Below, piece by piece: positions 46,445 through 54,211 of a stretch of DNA of 64,000 bases (position 1 is its first letter; each line of letters starts with the position of its first letter). The notes under the pieces were generated by a model, which did no database searches, had not been told where the DNA came from, and was given only the letters and a program-made list of their open reading frames with translations. The DNA is from Nodularia spumigena CCY9414 (GTDB lineage: Bacteria > Cyanobacteriota > Cyanobacteriia > Cyanobacteriales > Nostocaceae). The position numbers and the translations under genes are program-made. The stretch is from the NCBI RefSeq assembly GCF_000340565.2, contig NZ_CP007203.1, positions 217,898 to 281,897 of the forward strand, read 5' to 3'.

Positions 46445-46831
46445 ATGACACTTCATACCTTATTTGTTTGTAAATCGTGTAGTGCTGTTCTCTCTCACGA
46501 AGAAGCAGACGAACGCGCCGAAGGAAATCAACTATTGCTGAAGCTGCTGGAAGTGCAAAAAAACGATTCAATTTACAGCACTCTCAATATACAGCCGGTG
46601 GGGTGTTTGTGGACTTGCGTTAAAAAATATTCTTGTGCTGTCAGCTTTGTTTGTCCGCAAAAATATACATATCACTTTGTGGATTTGACACAGAACAGCA
46701 TCACTGATTTGTTTCAATTCAGCCAGCTTTATCAAGAGAGTCAAGATGGATATGTTTTACCTGGGAAATTACCTGGAACACTTCGTTCTCATCTTTTAGT
46801 CCGCATCCCTCCCACACCAGAGACAAGGTAA
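46445..46831 (+). CDS. DUF1636 cysteine-rich protein (thioredoxin-like ferredoxin fold)
   Basis: The 128-residue protein carries cysteines at 9, 12, 54, 58, 64 and 70 (FVCKSCSAV; PVGCLWTCVKKYSCAVSFVC). This is the DUF1636 pattern, related to thioredoxin-like 2Fe-2S proteins, and often lies next to siderophore or cobalt/iron transport genes. It is on the same strand 70 bp after the binding protein. A role in iron release or metal handling is likely but inferred. Confidence 0.82.
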   Translation: MTLHTLFVCKSCSAVLSHEEADERAEGNQLLLKLLEVQKNDSIYSTLNIQPVGCLWTCVKKYSCAVSFVCPQKYTYHFVDLTQNSITDLFQFSQLYQESQDGYVLPGKLPGTLRSHLLVRIPPTPETR

Positions 46832-46884
46832 ATTATATCAATTCCGGTTGAATACTTACGAAACGCGAAAACTTGCCAAACTTT

Positions 46885-46945
46885 TGCTTTATCTCCCCTC
46901 CTCGCTTGCACCGGAGGGGCTAGGGGTGGGGTTTTATCTGGAAAC
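46885..46945. repeat. Dispersed CCCCTCC/GGAGGGG repeat
   Basis: TCTCCCCTCCTCGCTTGC, ACCGGAGGGGCTAGGGGTGG and GGTTTTATCTGG form a hairpin between convergent genes. It is the inverted relative of the repeats flanking the Rpn gene at 25574 and 26729. Confidence 0.7.
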
Positions 46946-47005
46946 AAATTACCCGAAGAAATCACCCCAGTATGGAAAGGACTAAAGTCCTTACTACAAA
47001 CCTTC

Positions 47006-48811
47006 TTACTGGAAAATTTGATCAAATTTACCTTGGGCTTCTATTCTTCCTGCTTTCAAGACAATAATCTGGTCGGCGCGACGCAACACAGAAGGGCGAT
47101 GCGAAACTACAAGACAGGTTGGTGTCCAAGAATTATCTTGCTGTTCAGAACTATTCACAAATATCCGCGACCATAACGCCAATTCTGTCTCCACATCCAA
47201 AGCGCTGGAAAGGTCGTCAAATACTAATAATTCCGGTTGACGGATAAACATTCGCGCTGCTGCTACTCGTTGCATTTGTCCACCAGAAAGTCGCACACCT
47301 TTGGAACCAACTAATGTTTCTAAGCTTTCATTCATAGTAGCTAAATCTTGTTCAAATACAGCCATATTTAAAGCTGTGGCGATATCTATTTCATTTTTAG
47401 ACAAGCCCAACAAAATATTTTCGCGCAGGGTATAGCTAAATAGTTGCGGAATTTGGGGAGTATAAGCGCTGCGAGGTGGAACAAAGAAACTGGCGGTATT
47501 TTCTATAATATTCCCGTTCCAGTAAATTTCCCCACTTTGTTTAGGTAACAATCCTAATAACAAACGCAGTAATGTAGTTTTACCAGCACCAATATGACCA
47601 GTAATTACAGTTAAACTACCACGCTGAATTTCAAAGCTGATATCTGTAACTCCTTGGTTAGTACCAGGATAAATATAAGTTAGATGAGATATTCTCAAAG
47701 ATTGGAGATTATCTGTCTCACTTTTACCAGGTTGTTTTATTACTGGTAAATCTTTCTGAAGACCATTCAAATCATTTAAATAAAGTTGATTGGGAGCTAC
47801 TAAAATATATACTGATGCACCAGAGAGTAAACTAGCCATTCTTTCAAAAGACACTTCTGTGTGCTTAGACAACGCCATAAAACCACCAGCAGAAGTAAAA
47901 AAGCTGGTTACAAATGAGAGGTTATATACAAATAAAGCAAAGTCGCCTACTGTTAATTGATTCACACCACTCTGCATTAATTGAGAAGCTAACAGCAAAA
48001 TTATTCCTGTCCCCAAATTAACCATATTTTGAAAGGAAGAATTGAGAATAGCGTTAAACAAACTATCCTTAATCATTGTCTGACGGCGTTGGTCATTTAA
48101 GGTGCGAAAATAATCCAACACATTTTTTTCTGCGCCAGCTACTTTAATCGCTTGAACTGAACCAAATATTTCACCTAATATTCCTGTAACTTTTTCGGTG
48201 GCTTTGCGGCTGGCTTTTCTGTACTTTTTGATCCGCGTTTCGGCTCGTTGCAGAATTGCTACCATTCCTACTAAAGGCAGAAATACAAACAGTGTCATCC
48301 GCACATTAATAGTCAATAAAACTACTAAACAAATAACAGCAAATATTCCTTCTCCTGAAACTTCTGATATCCATGCTACGTTGTCTTCTATTTGTTCAGC
48401 ATCATCACGAAAATAGCTAATTATTTCACCTTGAGATACGGTTTTTTCTGAATTTTCATTCACAACTATTGGCTGTGATGTGGGATTTTCAAACAGGCGG
48501 TCTAACAAATTATGGCGCAGTAATGACCGCATCAGAAAACGGTGTTGGGTTTTGGTAACTCGCCCCGCAAATATAACTACTATATGTCCTAAGTTCAGTG
48601 CTAGTAATAATGCAATTAAGGCTAGAGGTGATAGTCCTAACTGTGTCTCGTTTGTTAAACGGTTGAAAAATTCGCGGATGATTAAGCCGGGTAGGGCTGG
48701 CAAACCCATAATTAATATCCAGTAGATGCTATCAAGGATATATAGTTTTGGTTTGTAGCGAATAAGTTGCCATATTAGTTCCCAATGTTTAGGCTTTTTT
48801 GTTGTTGTCAT
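47006..48811 (-). CDS. ABC exporter half-transporter (TMD-NBD), siderophore locus
   Basis: This type I exporter has six membrane segments (IYWILIMGLPALPGLII; LIALLLALNLGHIVVIF and others) and a C-terminal ATPase (Walker A GHIGAGKTT; signature RLSGGQMQRVAAARMF; Walker B LLVFDDLSSALD). An open frame extends upstream to 48871, but that part is translated repeat DNA (palindrome at 48833-48870). MTTTKKPKHWELIW at 48811 is therefore the better start. It lies downstream of the second exporter gene on the same strand. Such pairs in cyanobacterial siderophore loci are thought to export the siderophore or a precursor. Confidence 0.92.
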   Translation of the reverse strand: MTTTKKPKHWELIWQLIRYKPKLYILDSIYWILIMGLPALPGLIIREFFNRLTNETQLGLSPLALIALLLALNLGHIVVIFAGRVTKTQHRFLMRSLLRHNLLDRLFENPTSQPIVVNENSEKTVSQGEIISYFRDDAEQIEDNVAWISEVSGEGIFAVICLVVLLTINVRMTLFVFLPLVGMVAILQRAETRIKKYRKASRKATEKVTGILGEIFGSVQAIKVAGAEKNVLDYFRTLNDQRRQTMIKDSLFNAILNSSFQNMVNLGTGIILLLASQLMQSGVNQLTVGDFALFVYNLSFVTSFFTSAGGFMALSKHTEVSFERMASLLSGASVYILVAPNQLYLNDLNGLQKDLPVIKQPGKSETDNLQSLRISHLTYIYPGTNQGVTDISFEIQRGSLTVITGHIGAGKTTLLRLLLGLLPKQSGEIYWNGNIIENTASFFVPPRSAYTPQIPQLFSYTLRENILLGLSKNEIDIATALNMAVFEQDLATMNESLETLVGSKGVRLSGGQMQRVAAARMFIRQPELLVFDDLSSALDVETELALWSRIFVNSSEQQDNSWTPTCLVVSHRPSVLRRADQIIVLKAGRIEAQGKFDQIFQ

Positions 48812-48832
48812 GATAGTTAGTAAAGAGAAGAA

Positions 48833-49072
48833 CCTCACCCCAGCCCTCTCCTTAGTAAGGAGAGGGAGCATGATTTTTTTGCGGCTGTGCTGGATGAATT
48901 ATATGAGAACTACGAACCGCAAAGTACGCATTGGCGCTAGCCTCTCCCTTTGGGAGAACTACACAAAGGAAGAAGGGAGGGCGTAAATAAATCAACTATT
49001 CTCATCTGATGAAAAGCCTATAAAATCAAATTTTTGACTTTTGACTTTTGATTTTTGACTTCCGCGCTGCGG
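48833..49072. repeat. Repeat-filled gap between the exporter genes
   Basis: The gap contains the AAGGAGAGGG palindrome and GGCGCTAGCCTCTCCCTTTG (about 48932-48955). A 65-bp element, AAAGCCTATAAAATCAAA, TTTTGACTTTTGACTTTTGA, TTTTTGACTTCCGC and CTGCGGTGTTAG, fills 49013-49072. It has a second copy at 62738-62797. No gene is seen. Confidence 0.8.
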
Positions 49073-49074
49073 TG

Positions 49075-50835
49075 TTAGGTTAATAAGTCGGTTAAGCCAG
49101 TTTGTAGTAACTGGGAAAAACGTGATTCGGGATTTTTAAGTAATTCTTCTCGTTGACCATATTCTCTAATTCGACCTTGCTCTAAAATTAATATTTGATT
49201 TGCTTTTTGTACGGTGGCTAAACGATGAGCAATAATGATGCCTGTACGTCCAGTTAGTAATTTATCAACGGCTTTTTCAATTAGTTTCTCGGTAATGGGG
49301 TCAAGGCGTGAGGAGGCTTCATCTAATATGACTAAACCAGGATCTTTGAGGAATACGCGCGTAAATGCGAGTAACTGCGCTTGTCCCGCAGATAAGCCGC
49401 TACTATCTGTCCCCAAATTTGTATCTAAGCCTTGGGGTAATAAATGCAACCATTGTGATAATCCTAATATTTCTAAGGTTTCATAGATGCGTTCGTCGCT
49501 AATATTCTGGTTAAAAAAGGTGAGATTATTTCGTACTGTTGTTTGAAACAGTTGTACATCCTGGGTGACTAATCCTATTTTTTGAGGTAAATCTGTTAAG
49601 TATGTCTGGTTAATTGGTACGCCACCCAAGTGAATTGAGCCTGATTTTGGGTCATACAATCTCAGTAATAACCGTGCTAGGGAAGATTTACCGCTACCTG
49701 TCCGCCCCAATAAACCCAAGATATGTCCAGCAGGTAAATTAAAGGATATGTCTTGCAGTACCAAATCTTCATCTTGGGATTTTCGGTCATTGTAGCTAAA
49801 GGAAAGGTGATCAAAGTTTACCGAAAGTGCGCCTTGAGGAAGTCTTTGTTCTCCTCCTGCACTGAGTTGGGATTTTTCTTGCAGTAAGTCTTGAATGCGG
49901 TAAATACTGGCTTCTGCTTGTTGCAGGTCTTCAAATTGGTTGCGAATTTGTTCAATGGGTTCGCTGAGTAAGTTTGTGTAGTAGTATAGTAAATATACTG
50001 TGCCGATAGTAATAATATTTTGACTCCAAAGGTAAGCACCAACGGTTAAAGCGATCGCAGTTCCTAATGCAAAGATACCGTTTGTCGTACTCCAAAGAAT
50101 TGTACTGGCAAAGCGGGCTTGATGAAAGATGGGTAGCCAGCCTTGCAAAATTTTGTGGAAGCGTTGCATCACATAGCTTTTAGCACCATTGGCGCGAATG
50201 TCTTCCATTCCGGCTAATTGTTCCCCGACGAAACCAAAGAAATCAGCACTAATTTGGCGATAGGTTCTCCAATAGGGAACGGCTATGGAACGCAGACGTA
50301 TTAAAGTTCCTAATGCTGTCAGGGAAAAAAAGGCGATCGCAATCCCAGCACGCCAATCTTCAGCAAATAGCACTACAATGACACCTGACATCAACAGCAA
50401 ATTGCCCAAGATGTAAACGGTGAATTTGGAGAAGAATTGCGAAAGAGTCTGAACATCACCATCTACTCTCTCTAGTAATTCACCGGGTGTAGTGTATTTG
50501 TGAAAGGATAAGTCTAGTTGCAAACAATGCTCAACTAAGTCAGCGCGTAAGGCGTTGGTGGCTCTCCAGGCGACGTTTTCACCGTAGTAGGTAGCAGCAA
50601 TGGTGATTAGTTGAGTTATTAAGGCTACACCTATAAATAGTAGGGCTGATATGAGTAGGTTTCGCCCAGAACCTCCTGCTACGGCTGTGTCAATGAAATA
50701 GCGCAGAATTTGGGGGTTGACTAATTGTAGTCCGATGCTGGCTAAGAGTGCGATCGCAAACTTAAGAACCCTGCCCTTTTGGGGTTGAAGATAATCTACA
50801 AGTAAATTCCAGTATTGCCGTAGTCCAATTTTCAT
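49075..50835 (-). CDS. ABC exporter half-transporter (TMD-NBD), siderophore locus
   Basis: The 586-residue type I exporter has six membrane segments (FAIALLASIGLQLVNPQIL, ALLFIGVALITQLITIAATY, YILGNLLLMSGVIVVLFAE and others) and a C-terminal ATPase (LLGRTGSGKSSLARLL; GLSAGQAQLLAFTRVF; LVILDEASSRLDP). The signature is SAGQ instead of SGGQ, a small change compatible with function. It may form a heterodimer with the 47006 gene downstream. A decayed duplicate of its membrane-domain coding sequence lies at 52250-52425. Confidence 0.93.
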   Translation of the reverse strand: MKIGLRQYWNLLVDYLQPQKGRVLKFAIALLASIGLQLVNPQILRYFIDTAVAGGSGRNLLISALLFIGVALITQLITIAATYYGENVAWRATNALRADLVEHCLQLDLSFHKYTTPGELLERVDGDVQTLSQFFSKFTVYILGNLLLMSGVIVVLFAEDWRAGIAIAFFSLTALGTLIRLRSIAVPYWRTYRQISADFFGFVGEQLAGMEDIRANGAKSYVMQRFHKILQGWLPIFHQARFASTILWSTTNGIFALGTAIALTVGAYLWSQNIITIGTVYLLYYYTNLLSEPIEQIRNQFEDLQQAEASIYRIQDLLQEKSQLSAGGEQRLPQGALSVNFDHLSFSYNDRKSQDEDLVLQDISFNLPAGHILGLLGRTGSGKSSLARLLLRLYDPKSGSIHLGGVPINQTYLTDLPQKIGLVTQDVQLFQTTVRNNLTFFNQNISDERIYETLEILGLSQWLHLLPQGLDTNLGTDSSGLSAGQAQLLAFTRVFLKDPGLVILDEASSRLDPITEKLIEKAVDKLLTGRTGIIIAHRLATVQKANQILILEQGRIREYGQREELLKNPESRFSQLLQTGLTDLLT

Positions 50836-50880
50836 AAAGCTTTAGCGGTCAGCAAGGCGGATTGTGGAGAAGAAAAGAGA

Positions 50881-50900
50881 ATAATTTTTAGCTAATTATC
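50881..50900 (-). promoter_or_regulatory. Possible Fur box upstream of the exporter genes
   Basis: ATAATTTTTAGCTAATTATC contains the inverted halves ATAATT and AATTAT. On the minus strand it reads GATAATTAGCTAAAAATTAT, similar to Fur sites. It is 46 bp upstream of the exporter start. The match is loose in an AT-rich region. Confidence 0.3.
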
Positions 50901-50979
50901 CTATTTTACGCTTAATTATGCCTATTTAATGCGAATATATCTTGATATATGTATTGATCTTTGTTGCTTTTTTGAGTAA

Positions 50980-51813
50980 GTGAAAACTGATTCAATTCTC
51001 TATCGACTGTTTAAAACGTTTCCCGGTGTTTTCTTTGAACTGCTGGGTCAATCTCCAATTGAAGCGGAAGCCTATGAATTTTTATCAGTGGAAGTCAAAC
51101 AAACGGCTTTTCGGATTGATGGAGCGTTTTTGCCGAAACAACCAGAATTAGACCGTCCGATTCATTTCACTGAATTTCAATTTCAACCTGATCCCGGACT
51201 TTATTCCCGTCTCCTCACGGAAATTTTTATGTATCTGGATAAAACGGAAATACTCAACGATTGGCGGGGAACTGTTATCTGGATGAGTCGCCGTCTCGAC
51301 CCTGGTGTACCGATGCGCTACTGGGAGTTTTTTGATAGTCAACGAGTGCAAGTCATTTACCTAGATGAGTTGAGAGACTTGGCTAATCAGTCAATCGGTT
51401 TAGCAACTCTTACGTTGGTACTAGAACCACCAGAACAAGCCAGTGTAAAAGCGCGGATTTTAATTGAGAGGAGTAGACAAGTTATTGATCAACAGGTGAG
51501 TAGAAAATTAGTAGAATTAATAGAGACAATCATTGTTTATAAGTTTCCTCAAAAGAGTCAAGCGGAGATTCAGGCAATGTTAGGATTAGGCGATTTGAAA
51601 CAAACAAGGGTTTACCAAGAAGGCTTGGAAGACGGAGAGCGTAAGGGGCGCGTTGAGGGTAAACTTGAGGGTAAACTTGAGGGTAAATTTGAAGGTAAAC
51701 TTGAAGGTAAACTTGAAGCAGTACCTCGGTTATTGAAGTTGGGGTTAACTTTAGAGCAGGTAGCAGAAGCACTGGAATTAGACGTTGCAGAAGTTATAAA
51801 AGCTGCGCGATAA
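50980..51813 (+). CDS. DUF2887 Rpn-type protein (PD-(D/E)xK-like)
   Basis: The GTG start at 50980 opens a 277-residue protein of the cyanobacterial DUF2887 family: DSILYRLFKTFPGVFFELLGQ, FRIDGAFLPKQPELDRPIHFTEFQFQPDPGLYSRLLTEIFMYL. D and E-x-Q in this stretch take the place of the nuclease core. The C-terminus holds EGKLEGKLEGKFEGK repeats, coded by a 12-bp tandem, then a hydrophobic LLKLGLTLEQVAEALEL. These genes are mobile-like and numerous in Nostocales. It is placed between the siderophore exporter and the relic region. Confidence 0.8.
   Translation: MKTDSILYRLFKTFPGVFFELLGQSPIEAEAYEFLSVEVKQTAFRIDGAFLPKQPELDRPIHFTEFQFQPDPGLYSRLLTEIFMYLDKTEILNDWRGTVIWMSRRLDPGVPMRYWEFFDSQRVQVIYLDELRDLANQSIGLATLTLVLEPPEQASVKARILIERSRQVIDQQVSRKLVELIETIIVYKFPQKSQAEIQAMLGLGDLKQTRVYQEGLEDGERKGRVEGKLEGKLEGKFEGKLEGKLEAVPRLLKLGLTLEQVAEALELDVAEVIKAAR
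51650..51716 (+). repeat. 12-bp tandem (GGTAAACTTGAG) in the DUF2887 gene
   Basis: Five to six in-frame 12-base units code for EGKL. Being a multiple of three, the array can change length without breaking the frame. Confidence 0.85.
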
Positions 51814-51993
51814 GCGCTTGCATCTTGCCACAGGCGAGTGAAAATCACTGCTACACAGGCATGAAATGTACCTTCTTCCCTCCGGGAAGGCCGCTACGCG
51901 AGTATTGAGAAAGCATAGTGTTTACTAGGTGCATGAGATACATATAAAAACCTCACCCCTCTCCTTAGTAAGCTTGTGTGTACATATTAGCCC

Positions 51994-52215
51994 CTAGTAG
52001 TTTACTTCGACTTTTGTGTACACAGTAGCTCCTAAGACAGATGCAAAGTGACTCAGGTGAGAATAGCCCACAGCATGGGCAACTTCGGCAACAGACAATT
52101 TTTGTTCTGCTAACATTTGTTTAGCTTGTTCCATGCGATGATCATGCAGGTAGCCAAAAACTGTAGTCCCAAATATTTGCCGAAAACCCTGCTTCAGTTT
52201 TCGTTCATTCACCAC
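51994..52215 (-). pseudogene. Truncated AraC-family regulator (C-terminal part only)
   Basis: KLKQGFRQIFGTTVFGYLHD, HRMEQAKQMLAEQKLSVAEV and AHAVGYSHLSHFA match the AraC helix-turn-helix domain of the 41287 gene, but the match stops where FRKKFG is expected. The frame then runs into SVLGATVYTKVEVNY. The sensor domain is missing upstream, where ABC-exporter relic sequence begins. It is a remnant of a second siderophore-regulator gene. Confidence 0.85.
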
Positions 52216-52249
52216 CTAGATTAGCAAAATTTAGAGAAGATTTCTCAAT

Positions 52250-52425
52250 ATAAACCCAAAAAAATCAGCATTAACTTGGCGATCAGTTCTCCAATAGGGA
52301 ACGGCAATGGAACGCAGATGTATTACATTTCCTAATGCTGTGAGGGTAAAAAATGCGATCGCTAAACCAGCGCCCCAATATTCGGCAAAAAGATAGGTTT
52401 AGTTGCAAATAGTCCTCAACAATGA
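52250..52425 (-). pseudogene. Decayed fragment of an ABC exporter gene
   Basis: The plus-strand sequence around GGTTCTCCAATAGGGAACGG in the 49075 gene (50230-50370) recurs here as AGTTCTCCAATAGGGAACGG, with AACGCAGA.GTATTA and TTCCTAATGCTGT.AGGG. Further on, GTTTAGTTGCAAATAGTCCTCAAC parallels GTCTAGTTGCAAACAATGCTCAAC at about 50510 in the gene, so about 110 bp in between are missing. No frame survives. With the AraC remnant it shows an earlier duplicate of this locus. Confidence 0.8.
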
Positions 52426-52427
52426 AA

Positions 52428-52460
52428 TTGACATACTCCCCGACATGAATGACGGGGGCT
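52428..52460 (-). mobile_element. IS200/IS605-type end (hairpin and GTCAA terminus)
   Basis: On the minus strand, GCCCCCGTCATTCATGTCGG with GGAGTATGTCAA forms a CCCCG/CGGGG hairpin followed by GAGTATGTCAA. The tnpB element ends in a hairpin followed by GAGTGTCAA, so the same end type is used. The end directly abuts the ABC relic and is taken as the downstream limit of the iscB element. Confidence 0.6.
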
Positions 52461-52556
52461 TTATGTCTCAGGGACTTCCAAGAAATAAATTCTCCAATTG
52501 AACCTATCCCTAAAGCAAAAGCTACGCTTTAGCGTAACGTGCGCGAAGCGCATACC

Positions 52557-52610
52557 ACACCAGACACAGAGGACACGGAGGAATAAAAGTTTCAGAGGTT
52601 TTTGCGTTAG
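52557..52610. repeat. Relic of the AGGACTTACGCA MITE family
   Basis: CACAGAGGACACGGAGGAAT, AAAAGTTTCAGAGG and TTTTTGCGTTAG parallel the interior and right end of the MITE at 57838-57927 (CACAGAAGCCGCAGATAACA, GAGTTTCAGGAATTCCTGCG). The terminal AAGTCCT is lost. It is preceded by GTAACGTGCGCGAAGCGCAT of the 22 kb cluster. The rest of 52470-52730 holds no gene. Confidence 0.6.
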
Positions 52611-52732
52611 ATGGTTGAGTATTTTTTAATTGGAAGTCCCTCACGAATAGTAAGAGGAGGTGAGGGTGGCGTATTATTCCATTGCCTCAGTTGTCTTTGC
52701 ATTTAATCTCATAAAATTGTAGTTGTCCGTAG

Positions 52733-54010
52733 TCAAACGTAGCTATACCCGTCACTACAATGAACCTTAGTAATATCTTTCATTGTTGAAAATTCAACTC
52801 TAAAACCATTGATAACAATCTCACATCCGTTTTTTGTGGGAGTTTTAACACGACTTACATACTTTCCAGAAGTTATGTTTTTACGATCTTTGTGCAAAGT
52901 AGCCTTAACAAAATCTCCTGTAGAAACATGAGTGAATATTTTTTTAGGCTCAGTGCAAGGAAAACCAAATTTATTGATCCTACAGAATCTTCTGCAACTA
53001 TGCCCCGTGCTTTTTACTGTTAAAATTTTTGTTGTCAGTATTTTGAGAGTTTCAACTTTTCCTACACAAGCAGCATCAATCCAATGAGTTTTAGGCAATC
53101 CTAAACGAGTTCTATTAAACTTAGTTAAACCTCCTGAACCTGTTGTTATAGGTAATCCAGTTTCTTTTAACTTATTAAATAAAGCCCATCTCGTTGAATT
53201 TACAGCAGACGCATCTTTTAGTGGACGCTTGGCTTGGGATAAAATTTGCTTCAACAACTCAGGCTTTTTTGCTAAAAACTTCTCAATATCTTGAGTACCT
53301 TTTTTGATATTGCATTTCTCACAAGCTAGACACAAATTAGAAATTCTATTAGTTCCTCCTTTGGCTTTTGGTTTAATATGCTCAACTTGTAAAGGGACAT
53401 TTTCCGCAGTACAGTATGCACATTTTCTATTCCATTTATTCAAAAGATATTCACGGACTTCATACCCTTGTAACTCTCCCTGTTGATACTCAAAGCCTGA
53501 TATCTCCGGGTTTTCTAGCTGCTGTAGGTCAAACCTAGCAAGCTCTTGAACTATGTCAGTTATTGGGGCAAAATTACATAATCTTTTAACCCAAGTGTTA
53601 ATAGTTAAAACTCTATGGCTTAAAGAAGGTGCTAACCAACCTTGAGGTTTAGTGCGGTTAAGAAATCTAGCTTGACGATAACGAGTATGTCTAGAACGTC
53701 TTCCTCGCCTTACTCCTTTTCGAGTTTCTAGGCTTTCTTTAATAGCTAAACCTCTGTGTTGTAATTCCATACCCCAGATGACTTTATTATTTTGAACTAA
53801 CGCAAAACCTGTAGTTTTACTCCCTGGATCTATTTTTAATTCAATCGGTTGAGTTGGAACTTCAGATTTAGGTTCTTTCAAAATTATGGTAAATGGAAAT
53901 CTTCTAAATACAGCAGCTTTTTGTTGATTTAATAAAAAACGTGCATCTCCTGGATGAATTGGAGTAAGTGGTTTTTTGTTGGTATCAAGAACTAGAACAA
54001 AATTAGACAT
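52733..54010 (-). CDS. iscB: IscB RNA-guided endonuclease (RuvC and HNH)
   Basis: The 425-residue protein has all IscB parts in order. The N-terminal PLMP-type segment is KPLTPIHPGDARFLL. RuvC-I is KIDPGSKTTGFAL (D61). The arginine-rich bridge helix is RRGRRSRHTRYRQARFLNR, and RuvC-II is VQELARFD (E156). The HNH domain has CAYC at 197-200, VEHIKPKAKGG (H211) and CEKCNIKKG. RuvC-III is HWIDAA (D312), followed by the C-terminal target-adjacent-motif domain. Nothing essential is missing, so it may be active. No TnpA is nearby. The omega RNA (HEARO) is expected just upstream. Confidence 0.95.
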   Translation of the reverse strand: MSNFVLVLDTNKKPLTPIHPGDARFLLNQQKAAVFRRFPFTIILKEPKSEVPTQPIELKIDPGSKTTGFALVQNNKVIWGMELQHRGLAIKESLETRKGVRRGRRSRHTRYRQARFLNRTKPQGWLAPSLSHRVLTINTWVKRLCNFAPITDIVQELARFDLQQLENPEISGFEYQQGELQGYEVREYLLNKWNRKCAYCTAENVPLQVEHIKPKAKGGTNRISNLCLACEKCNIKKGTQDIEKFLAKKPELLKQILSQAKRPLKDASAVNSTRWALFNKLKETGLPITTGSGGLTKFNRTRLGLPKTHWIDAACVGKVETLKILTTKILTVKSTGHSCRRFCRINKFGFPCTEPKKIFTHVSTGDFVKATLHKDRKNITSGKYVSRVKTPTKNGCEIVINGFRVEFSTMKDITKVHCSDGYSYV

Positions 54011-54195
54011 TTAAATTTCACCTTTTCAGGGTAATGTTTGCTTCAACCTTGTTATCTGAGCTTGTTATGCTAAATACACTATCCTTGCGGATTGTTTAAT
54101 AAGTAGCAACATGGCAGGGGACTAGCGAATCCCAAGGTGTTATGACCTAGATAACGTTTACTCATGTTTTGAGTGGTTTGGTTCACATAAACTAC
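54011..54195 (-). ncRNA. Probable omega RNA (HEARO) of iscB
   Basis: In IscB elements the guide RNA is encoded directly upstream of iscB. This 185-bp stretch before the ATG has no gene and can fold on the minus strand. CCTTGGGATTCGCTAGTCCC gives the hairpin GGGA-TTCGCTAG-TCCC, and several further short stems follow. The guide would be at its 5' end, near 54190. Position and hairpin are seen; RNA and limits are inferred from the HEARO family. Confidence 0.6.
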
Positions 54196-54211
54196 AGATT
54201 ACTCCGTTTAT

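Noticed and set aside
48812-48871. 20-residue N-terminal extension of the 47006 exporter
   Set aside because: The extension is translated from the AAGGAGAG palindrome family; the ATG at 48811 gives the natural N-terminus.
52250-52425. Considered as the start of a new ABC gene
   Set aside because: Similarity to the 49075 gene is clear, but there is no open frame and about 110 bp are missing; it is a relic.
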